From assembly GCA_041664945.1 (NCBI GenBank), contig JBAYJY010000154.1:1-11193 (forward strand): DNA of 11,193 nucleotides, in the 5' to 3' direction. Within the stretch, counting starts at the first letter, position 1, and every line of letters starts with the position of its first letter. A program made the position numbers and the translations under genes. This document shows positions 1 to 5,719 of this stretch, piece after piece. The notes beneath the pieces were generated by a model, which did not search any database, was not told where the DNA came from, and was given only the letters and a program-made list of their open reading frames with translations. This DNA is from JBAYJY01 sp041664945. Its GTDB lineage: Bacteria; UBP15; UBA6099.

Positions 1-50
1 CACTGGTCAGGTTTGAACCCCGCCCCTGCAATCCTCGCCTCATCCACTCT

Positions 51-70
51 GAAAAATTGCGCCGTGCGCT
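51..70 (-). terminator. possible short intrinsic terminator after the ClpX-like gene
   Basis: Read on the minus strand, about 17 bases past the stop codon of the ATPase gene, a GCGC-ACG-GCGC hairpin is followed by AA and then five T. The position is right for a rho-independent terminator, but the stem is only 4 bp with a 3-base loop. It is therefore weak and could be chance. Positions 1-50 hold nothing else I can identify. Confidence 0.3.
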
Positions 71-86
71 AATGGCGGATTCGCGT

Positions 87-1178
87 TTATTTCAACCCCA
101 GAGAAGTCCTGACGATATTTTCGTCGATTGTCAGTTCGTACTGGTTTTCGCCGAGTTTGCGAACGCAGTCGTGTTCGAACGGGTCGAACTCGAATTGTTT
201 AATTACGCGGCCGTAAACGTCCTTGAGAGCGCGGGCGCCTACGCGGGAGAGTTTCGCCCCTTCGTTCGCGATCATTCGCTGCGCCTTCTTCGTAATTCCG
301 AGCTCGATGTTGAAACGTTTAAAGAAACGTTTTGAGAGATTGAAGACTGATTCGCGCGGCTCGGAAAAAATGACTTCGAGATCGTCGGCGTTGAGGTCTT
401 TGAGCACGATTGCATTATCGAATCGTGAGAGGAACTGAGGGAGCATGCCGTATTTGAAAATGTCTTCCTGAATAAGGTTTTCTTTGAGAGTGAAGATTTG
501 CCTGAAAGCGATTGAACCGTCGTCGTTCATGACCATCTGGGTAAGCTTGTCCTGTTTGCCTTCTTCGAACACGCGGCTGTAAACCTGATCGTAAAGTTCC
601 TCGAACGCGCCGCCGCAGATGAAGAGGATGTAGCTCGTGTCTATGTTCATCTGTTCAGGTTTGTACTCTCCGTCCTGATAAATCTGAGTGTCGAAGGAAA
701 CTGTTTCGCCTTCCATAAGAGTGAGGAGCGATTGTTGTATGTTGATGCCGATCACGTTTGCCTTGCCGCCGATTTTTGAGGTGATCTTGTCGATTTCGTC
801 GATGCAGACAGTGCTGTGCTCCATCAGGTCTTTGATCCGCTCGGCGGTGGCGCCTTTGCCGAGAATCTGCATGGCGCGGTCCTGCAGGGTTCTGAATAGT
901 TGGTGGCCGGTGATGATAGCTCCTTCGTCATTCGCGAGCGCGTTCGCGTTCATGCGAATTACGACCCGGTGCTTGTCGAAGAACGGGTTAGTCATGTACA
1001 TGTCTTCCATCGCCTTCATGATGGATGTTTTGCCTGTTCCCGAGTTGCCGATCATTATGATGTTGCCGTACTTCTCGTTGCAGACGTGCTTGAAAATTGC
1101 TACGGCCACATACTTGAGAACATCGTCCTGACCGATAATATTGCCTTTCATTTCATCGTAAATATCTCGGGGTCTCAT
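87..1178 (-). CDS. ClpX-like AAA+ ATPase lacking the zinc-binding domain
   Basis: A cytoplasmic AAA+ ATPase of the ClpX/HslU type, 363 residues from the chosen start; a role in protein unfolding or remodelling is inferred. Seen in order: a ClpX-like lead-in (RPRDIYDEM...IIGQDD), Walker A GNSGTGKT at 44-51, Walker B VCIDEIDKI from about 124, the strongly ClpX-like stretch IQQSLLTLMEGETV...ILFICGGAFEEL, a probable arginine finger in LPQFLSRF (R252) and sensor-2 GAR at 314-316. Typical ClpX is about 420 residues and starts with a Cys4 zinc domain, absent here. The GYVG pore loop reads GAII (86-89). Where ClpX carries its IGF loop for ClpP docking, about residues 204-237, there is an unrelated charged segment. 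The ATG at 1178 was chosen because AGGAG lies 8 bases upstream; an in-frame GTG at 1235 lacks a good ribosome site and lies upstream of the apparent -10 box. The ATPase call is firm, but its partner and substrate are unknown. It is not a standard clpX. Confidence 0.9.
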   Translation of the reverse strand: MRPRDIYDEMKGNIIGQDDVLKYVAVAIFKHVCNEKYGNIIMIGNSGTGKTSIMKAMEDMYMTNPFFDKHRVVIRMNANALANDEGAIITGHQLFRTLQDRAMQILGKGATAERIKDLMEHSTVCIDEIDKITSKIGGKANVIGINIQQSLLTLMEGETVSFDTQIYQDGEYKPEQMNIDTSYILFICGGAFEELYDQVYSRVFEEGKQDKLTQMVMNDDGSIAFRQIFTLKENLIQEDIFKYGMLPQFLSRFDNAIVLKDLNADDLEVIFSEPRESVFNLSKRFFKRFNIELGITKKAQRMIANEGAKLSRVGARALKDVYGRVIKQFEFDPFEHDCVRKLGENQYELTIDENIVRTSLGLK

Positions 1179-1186
1179 CAACGGCG

Positions 1187-1205
1187 CTCCTTGCAAGTCA
1201 TTATA
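1187..1205 (-). promoter_or_regulatory. -10 box and ribosome binding site of the ClpX-like gene
   Basis: On the minus strand a perfect TATAAT (1200-1205) is followed by AGGAG (1187-1191), then an 8-base spacer to the ATG at 1178. I see no convincing -35 at 16-18 bp. The predicted transcript would start at about 1193, giving a very short leader that just includes the ribosome site. This arrangement favours the ATG at 1178 over the upstream GTG. Confidence 0.4.
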
Positions 1206-1262
1206 TCTATTGTCATTTGGAAGAAATTGTAACACCCCCGGCGGCGCAAATCAACGCGGCAA

Positions 1263-1280
1263 GCCGGCCTGCCTGCCGGC
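1263..1280. repeat. GC-rich inverted repeat in the divergent intergenic region
   Basis: GCCGGC, six bases, GCCGGC forms a perfect 6-bp hairpin between the divergent ATPase and radical SAM genes. Each arm is itself palindromic. It could be an operator, a small REP-like element or chance in GC-rich DNA. No T-run follows on either strand, so I do not call it a terminator. Confidence 0.35.
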
Positions 1281-1329
1281 CCGTTCAAATAAACTTCCCC
1301 ATTTTACTGAAAACAGATAAAATATAATA

Positions 1330-2397
1330 ATGATGAGTCTCGCGAGAAAGTATCCGGGCTATCTTCTTTTCCGGCAGATCGGGTTTCCCAAACTGTTGCC
1401 GCTAAGCCTCGCTGTGAGCGTAACTCATCGCTGCAATGCCCGCTGCAAGACCTGCAGAGTCACAAAGAAAAAGCCGGACGAACTGACGTTGAACGAATAT
1501 GTTGCGATTTTCAAATCGTTGCGGGGGGGGCCGCGTTGGGTCACAATAACGGGCGGCGAGCCGTTCATGCGGCGCGATCTGACCGAGATCGGCGGGGCTA
1601 TGGCCGGCATTATGGAGCCGGACGCGATAACGCTTGCTACAAACGCTTATTACACCGACAGGCTGCTGTCGTTCGCGAGAAATGTTATTCGCGGGCATCC
1701 GAAAGTGCGGTTTGTCGTCAACATTTCTATTGACGGAATCGGACCGGCGCATGATAAGATTCGCGGACTGCCCGGCAGCTTCGAGCGGGCCAAGGATAGT
1801 TTTCAGGCGCTAAAGAGCATGGAATTGGCGAACATGCGGCTCGGCTTTCACACTGTGATCTCGAAGTTCAACGCGCACGCTATTCCCGATTTGCTTGGGT
1901 ACCTGAAAGTTTTCGGGGCGGATCACCACCATTTCGAGATTGCGCAGACCCGCGCAGAACTGAATGTCTGTAATGAAGACATCGCGCCGCCGATCGAAAC
2001 GTACGAAAGCCTGGTTCAGATGATTCTCGAAAGAGACAACTATAAAGAAGACGATTTTTTCACGGAGTCCGTCAGGCTGTTCAGGCGCGAGTATTACAGG
2101 CAATCAGTGAAAACGCTGCGGGAGAAAGAGCAGTCCGTGCCGTGTTTCGCGGGATATGCATCCGCGCAGATCGGTCCGAACGGAGACGTGTGGCCATGCT
2201 GCGTGCTGGCGCGCCCGATGGGCAATCTGAGAGAGAAAAATTATAACTTCGAAGCTGTTTGGACAAGCCGGCGCGCGAACGCGGTCCGCCGCGCCATCCG
2301 CGAAAACGGATGTTTCTGTCCGATGGCTAACGCGCTGTATACGAGTCTTCTTCTGCATCCGCCGACTCTCGCGCGCGTTTCGACAAAGCATCTTTGA
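1330..2397 (+). CDS. radical SAM enzyme with SPASM/twitch-like C terminus
   Basis: A 355-residue cytoplasmic radical S-adenosylmethionine enzyme of the MoaA/PqqE-like type. The motif C35-x3-C39-x2-C42 (THRCNARCKTC) binds the catalytic 4Fe-4S cluster, and GGEP at 75-78 contacts SAM. A family-typical strand follows (VNISIDGIGPAHDKIRG), then a C-terminal cysteine group C272, C290, C291, C328, C330 around GPNGDVWPCC. That matches a SPASM or shorter twitch domain holding one auxiliary Fe-S cluster. In this superfamily such domains occur in peptide-modifying and other maturation enzymes, but no small precursor peptide gene is visible beside it, so the substrate is unknown. Two ATG codons (1330, 1333) begin the frame and neither has a Shine-Dalgarno. 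TATAAT at 1323-1328 abuts the start without a matching -35, so a leaderless message is possible but unproven. Codons 65-68 contain a run of eight G. The gene ends 24 bp short of the oppositely oriented membrane protein gene. Confidence 0.92.
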   Translation: MMSLARKYPGYLLFRQIGFPKLLPLSLAVSVTHRCNARCKTCRVTKKKPDELTLNEYVAIFKSLRGGPRWVTITGGEPFMRRDLTEIGGAMAGIMEPDAITLATNAYYTDRLLSFARNVIRGHPKVRFVVNISIDGIGPAHDKIRGLPGSFERAKDSFQALKSMELANMRLGFHTVISKFNAHAIPDLLGYLKVFGADHHHFEIAQTRAELNVCNEDIAPPIETYESLVQMILERDNYKEDDFFTESVRLFRREYYRQSVKTLREKEQSVPCFAGYASAQIGPNGDVWPCCVLARPMGNLREKNYNFEAVWTSRRANAVRRAIRENGCFCPMANALYTSLLLHPPTLARVSTKHL

Positions 2398-2421
2398 ATG
2401 ACTTGAGTTTTCGGCGGAATC

Positions 2422-4197
2422 TTATTTGCGACTATTATCCATAGCGGGGTTTTGCGGATTTCTTTCGGCGCTGTTTCCGTCAATAATCATTTCGGCGATC
2501 CGTTCTGCCGCGATACGGGCGTCGGTTCGCAGTGGATTGATTCTCAAGGCGCTTTCATAATCAGACAGAGCGCCGGCATAATCGCCGCTTTTTTCAAATG
2601 CCGTTCCACGATAAAATAACAGCGTGTCAAAGCCTCTTTCGTCAGGCGATTCAAGCGCGCGCGAAAATTCGGCCGCGGCGCTTTGATAAACATGATTGCG
2701 CAGGCATGCGACGCCGCGATTAACCGCCGCGGTTCGGGCGCTATAGTCGGACAGCCTGAAAGAGACGGCGACAAATAATACGCCGACTGTTACAGAGGCG
2801 ATCAGGGCAGTGGCGGAGAAGCGGCCTGCGGCGGCGTTGTCTCTTTTTTCAGACTTTATCATATCGAAAATTAATACAGCGGCTATCGCGAACAGCGGCA
2901 GGGTTGAAGCCGGGCCATGCAGCCCAAGCGCGTTTCCCACGTTTTGAGTTGTGTAGCCCTCGATGAAAAGAGGAAGGCAATAGGCATAAACTGAATTGCT
3001 GATTGACTCCGGAACGTGGGGGTCGGTGAAAACGAATGTGAAGAAATGAAATATTGAAACGGCGGTTAGGGTGAAGAAAAGATAGCGCCCGAATACGCCC
3101 GAGCGCCGCAACTGGAAAAAAGCCGGGACGGCGAGAAAAATCATGGCCGGAGTCATGTAGCGCGGCCTCACGGCGAAGCCGCCCTGCCACGCGACCGGAA
3201 ATGCCGAATTCGCCAGCAGGTATAAAGCTGCGACCGCAAGAAAAAGCGCCGCGCGGGCGCGCAGATCCTTGTCGCGGAACATGGCGGCAAACCCCGGAAT
3301 GCTGAAAAGCAAAAATGGCGAAAGCCAGAAGATTCCCTGGCCCGGCAGCGCCGCGGTGGTCAGAATTTTGATCGGCTGAGGAGAGAGAAGCCGGCGCGCG
3401 AACCTGTTTCCGGTTATGGCCCATTCAGGCTGATTCATGTGGAATATGCCCACCGTGAGTAACGAGCCGAAGCAGGCCCGGTTGTAAACGAGCAGCGCGA
3501 CAGCCGGGGGAATAGCGCCTAAAAGAAAAAATACGATCTTATTTTTGTCTTTCAGAGAGAAGAAAATATACGCCGCCATCGGCGCAGTGATCATAATGCA
3601 GTCGAATGAACAAATGAAAGCATAGGCCAGCATGAATCCTGAAACGAAAACCGCCCAGTTCGGAAAAGCGTCTTTTCTCCTGAAGCGTTCCGCTATTAGG
3701 AATGCGCCGAAGCAGAGCGCGAGCGCCGGCAGATATGTGTAAAAGAGCGTCGAATAAGGAAACGCCAGAGTTCCGAAAGAGAAAGCGAGAGTCAGGGCGA
3801 GCCGGTCTCTGACGGCCGCGGTGAAATAACCGAGAAAGGCGAACAGCATAACAGCGAGCGCGGCGGCTGGCAGCGAAACGAGCAGAATCGTGATTATGCG
3901 GAGCGGGACGGAGTTATAAGGGTTCGGATTGTTGTCGCCGGACAGAGTCTTGTAAGCGTACAGAATCGCGGCGCCAGGGAACACCGTGCCGGGGCCGCCT
4001 GAATAATAATAGTGTCCATCCTTGCGCGCGGCGTCAATGGTGTTTTCGCGATAACCGTCGATGTTCAGAGAGTCGCGGTAAACTATTGAATATATCAGGT
4101 CCATCCGCGCCATTACGTTATCGGCAGGATTCGGAAAAAAAACGTATGAGCAAGTCAATGCGATTAGCGCAAATAGAAGGATGTGCAGTTTTTTCAT
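2422..4197 (-). CDS. polytopic GT-C glycosyltransferase-like membrane protein with C-terminal TPRs
   Basis: A 591-residue inner-membrane protein. The first membrane segment (about 5-22) is followed by a loop with YYYSGGPGTVFPG at 63-75, resembling the YS.KAPG loop of bacterial GT-C-like membrane proteins. Further hydrophobic segments lie near 98-122, 134-170, 181-210, 220-238, 286-305, 316-332, 348-362, 370-391, 430-446 and 461-480. WQGGFAVRPRYMTPA (337-351) resembles the GG...GPRYL.P signature of the same group. Two TPR units end the protein (about 491-518 and 524-556; the second, around LFYRGTAFEKSGDYAGALSDY, is textbook). They are followed by a polar tail. The GT-C reading implies transfer of a sugar from a lipid-phosphate donor on the periplasmic side, but I see no certain catalytic Asp/Glu pair, so this is inference. 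The ATG at 4197 has GGAG 11 bases upstream. The neighbour at 4273-5379 runs the same way 75 bp upstream, suggesting an operon. Topology would decide whether the TPRs are periplasmic or cytoplasmic. Confidence 0.85.
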   Translation of the reverse strand: MKKLHILLFALIALTCSYVFFPNPADNVMARMDLIYSIVYRDSLNIDGYRENTIDAARKDGHYYYSGGPGTVFPGAAILYAYKTLSGDNNPNPYNSVPLRIITILLVSLPAAALAVMLFAFLGYFTAAVRDRLALTLAFSFGTLAFPYSTLFYTYLPALALCFGAFLIAERFRRKDAFPNWAVFVSGFMLAYAFICSFDCIMITAPMAAYIFFSLKDKNKIVFFLLGAIPPAVALLVYNRACFGSLLTVGIFHMNQPEWAITGNRFARRLLSPQPIKILTTAALPGQGIFWLSPFLLFSIPGFAAMFRDKDLRARAALFLAVAALYLLANSAFPVAWQGGFAVRPRYMTPAMIFLAVPAFFQLRRSGVFGRYLFFTLTAVSIFHFFTFVFTDPHVPESISNSVYAYCLPLFIEGYTTQNVGNALGLHGPASTLPLFAIAAVLIFDMIKSEKRDNAAAGRFSATALIASVTVGVLFVAVSFRLSDYSARTAAVNRGVACLRNHVYQSAAAEFSRALESPDERGFDTLLFYRGTAFEKSGDYAGALSDYESALRINPLRTDARIAAERIAEMIIDGNSAERNPQNPAMDNSRK

Positions 4198-4272
4198 AAA
4201 CGGCGCCGCTCCAGATTACTAATCTTACAACAAAAACGGCTGCAATGCGCGACATGAAAGCTGATTTTCAGA

Positions 4273-5379
4273 TCAGATGAAAGGGCTGAATGAAAGAACG
4301 CTTTTGAGAGGCTTTGGAGTTATGAGCAGGCTGGGCATAAATTCCTGAATTTCGGCGAGCGCAGCGACCGCGCCCGGAAGTTTGTGCGAATCCGTGTACG
4401 ATTTCATAACAAAATCGGCATTGTTCAGGCGCGAGACGATCGCCGCGAGCGCTTTTTCAACCGCCGCCTCGACGTCTTTTTTCCTATATTCGTCCGTCTG
4501 TTTGTAAGCTTGGATGAGATTGTATACGCCGTCGAGGTCGATGCAGTATGGAACATCAGAGTCCCATAAACCGTTTTCGTGTTGGAGGGCGATTGTGGCG
4601 TCGATAATTTTCTCAGGATAGGGCAGGGGGCGTTTGAGATAGGCGTATATGAAATAGAAATGGAACGCGCCGCCCATCTCGTCTTTTGCCGGTTTTTTGT
4701 TCAGCGCGTCGCCGCGAATCCAGAAGCCGGTTTCAGGATCCGCCTCGCGGTTAAGCCAGTCAAAATATATATCCATCAATTTTGTGTCGATTTCGTCGGT
4801 GTTGAGAGCCGCGGAAGGTATGCCTGCGCCGATATGCGAGCCGGTCCAGATCATTCCCCATGGTATGTTTTCGAGCATCTTTTCGATCTTTTCGGGCGAG
4901 TTAAACTTCTTCATGAAAGCCAGAGGAAATTTCGGTTTTGCGCCGAGAAGCTTCAGCGCTCCGACTGCGTAAGCGGTCGCGTGTTCTTTCGGATGCATAG
5001 TGACATTTCCGCCGAACCAGCCGGTTTTAGGATCCTGGAAATTTTGGATCAGAGTCACCCAAGACTGTCTTTCTTCAACCGTGAGATTCAGCGAATCGAG
5101 CGTGTAGAGCGTATAAACCATATCGCAGGCGCCGTAGAGGTCGGGTTTGTTTCTGCCCGGCAAATATGAATAAGAGCCGGTTTTGTTTCCTGCGGCGAAA
5201 GTGGATATCCACTTCGGCGCGACGGATATAAACGAATCGATGTTGTACGGCGTGGAAGCAGCGGAAGCGGATAGCGAATTTATAATAAAAAACAAAACGC
5301 AAAGCGACATTAAATTTAAACGCAGCAGGTTCACAGTTAATGATTTTAGCGGCGAAAAAGTGAAAATTGAATGTCGCAA
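4273..5379 (-). CDS. exported alpha/alpha-toroid protein, prenyltransferase/squalene-cyclase-like
   Basis: A protein of up to 368 residues with a Sec signal: hydrophobic core LMSLCVLFFIINSL (23-36), then SASA-AS, so cleavage near residue 40. The mature part has helical repeats ending in glycine/aromatic turns typical of the prenyltransferase/squalene-oxidase toroid fold: QNFQDPKTGWFGG (112-124), DWLNREADPETGFW (207-220) and ALQHENGLWD (264-273), plus GGAFHFYFIYAY (236-247). I see no squalene cyclase DxDD acid motif and no full FTase-type zinc site (C279 and D281 are present, but a matching His is uncertain). Catalysis is therefore unproven and a binding or scaffold role is equally possible. 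The start is uncertain: TTG at 5379 gives the longest form. GTG at 5334 would give a compact signal peptide beginning NLLRLNLMS. ATG at 5310 leaves almost no charged n-region. None has a clear ribosome site. It probably shares a transcript with the membrane protein gene downstream and diverges from the giant surface gene. Confidence 0.8.
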   Translation of the reverse strand: MRHSIFTFSPLKSLTVNLLRLNLMSLCVLFFIINSLSASAASTPYNIDSFISVAPKWISTFAAGNKTGSYSYLPGRNKPDLYGACDMVYTLYTLDSLNLTVEERQSWVTLIQNFQDPKTGWFGGNVTMHPKEHATAYAVGALKLLGAKPKFPLAFMKKFNSPEKIEKMLENIPWGMIWTGSHIGAGIPSAALNTDEIDTKLMDIYFDWLNREADPETGFWIRGDALNKKPAKDEMGGAFHFYFIYAYLKRPLPYPEKIIDATIALQHENGLWDSDVPYCIDLDGVYNLIQAYKQTDEYRKKDVEAAVEKALAAIVSRLNNADFVMKSYTDSHKLPGAVAALAEIQEFMPSLLITPKPLKSVLSFSPFI

Positions 5380-5440
5380 AGAATAAATATTAAATTTGTT
5401 ATTTTTTGGATTAATTGTGTTTTCTATATCATGTTGAGTT

Positions 5441-5468
5441 ATTATATAAAACCAGAAAAGAGTGCAAA
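5441..5468 (-). promoter_or_regulatory. possible sigma-70 promoter for the toroid-protein/GT-C pair
   Basis: On the minus strand TTTGCA (5463-5468) is followed by 16 bases and a perfect TATAAT (5441-5446). The -35 matches the consensus at about four of six positions. Transcription would start near 5434, about 55 bases before the TTG start at 5379. AT-rich DNA produces such matches by chance, so this is tentative. Confidence 0.35.
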
Positions 5469-5511
5469 GATATGCGCACGCCGGCTTTTTTGCAGCGCAA
5501 TAATATGCACT
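5461..5511. repeat. nested inverted repeats in the divergent control region
   Basis: Outer arms AGTGCA (5461-5466) and TGCACT (5506-5511) enclose inner arms TGCGC (5473-5477) and GCGCA (5495-5499), all exact. A competing pair, TGCAAA (5463-5468) and TTTGCA (5489-5494), overlaps them. The centre holds GCCGGC followed by six T. The element overlaps the putative leftward -35 box, so it may be an operator, but the arms are short and chance cannot be excluded. Confidence 0.4.
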
Positions 5512-5556
5512 TCAAATATGATTTAAATCGCATGGAAACAAAAAAACACAGTTTCT

Positions 5557-5580
5557 ACAAAATGGTTTTGTGACATTTTG
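5557..5580. promoter_or_regulatory. overlapping inverted repeats upstream of the sigma-54 promoter, candidate regulator site
   Basis: ACAAAATGGTTTTGT (5557-5571) is a perfect palindrome with 6-bp arms around TGG. It overlaps a second inverted repeat, CAAAATG (5558-5564) and CATTTTG (5574-5580), also exact. The pair sits 14 bp upstream of the sigma-54 element. Classical enhancer-binding-protein sites usually lie further upstream (about 80-150 bp), so it might instead be a repressor or DNA-bending site. Confidence 0.4.
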
Positions 5581-5593
5581 GATGTTGAAAAAG

Positions 5594-5610
5594 TTGGCAT
5601 GGATATTGCC
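5594..5610 (+). promoter_or_regulatory. sigma-54 (RpoN) -24/-12 promoter for the giant surface-protein gene
   Basis: TTGGCATGGATATTGCC matches the RpoN consensus YTGGCACGrNNNTTGCW at all fixed positions except C-to-T at position 7 and the final W. The invariant GG (5596-5597) and GC (5608-5609) are spaced correctly. Transcription would begin near 5621, giving a leader of about 100 bases before the ATG at 5720. Such promoters need an AAA+ enhancer-binding activator; none is encoded in this window. Confidence 0.7.
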
Positions 5611-5719
5611 GTTTATCATAAATCATCAATACGGGAAATGGCGGACGCCTAAAAATAACGAATATTATTCATTAATTTTGAAAAATGAAAAAACATCTGA
5701 CAAGTTTACAGGGGATAAG

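Larger units (their letters stand above)
5380..5719. other. AT-rich divergent control region without a gene
   Basis: About 340 bp between the leftward toroid-protein gene and the rightward giant gene, clearly richer in A+T than the flanking coding DNA. I find no credible coding frame or RNA gene. It contains a possible leftward sigma-70 promoter, two groups of inverted repeats, a rightward sigma-54 promoter and a leader of roughly 100 bases before the giant gene; these have their own entries. Confidence 0.75.

Noticed and set aside
1..35. A T-loop-like stretch on the minus strand (GGTTCAAACC) suggesting a tRNA end
   Set aside because: The flanking five bases do not pair as a T-stem, and no acceptor stem or anticodon arm can be built nearby.
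1179..1235. An N-terminal extension of the ClpX-like ATPase from a GTG at 1235
   Set aside because: The ATG at 1178 has a well-spaced AGGAG and an upstream TATAAT. The extension shows no family similarity.
1323..1328. TATAAT directly before the radical SAM start as a promoter
   Set aside because: No acceptable -35 lies 16-18 bp upstream, and the implied transcript start would fall inside the start codon region. Kept only as a remark about a possible leaderless message.
2849..3424. A 191-residue minus-strand frame overlapping the GT-C-like gene in another phase
   Set aside because: It is Arg/Ala/Pro-rich without domain features, while the overlapping frame has clear membrane segments.
4198..4272. 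A terminator or promoter between the toroid-protein gene and the GT-C-like gene
   Set aside because: No stem followed by a T-run and no paired -35/-10 boxes were seen; only the GGAG ribosome site is clear.
5481..5491. GCCGGC followed by six T as an intrinsic terminator
   Set aside because: GCCGGC cannot fold into a stem with a loop on its own, and no gene ends just upstream on the plus strand.
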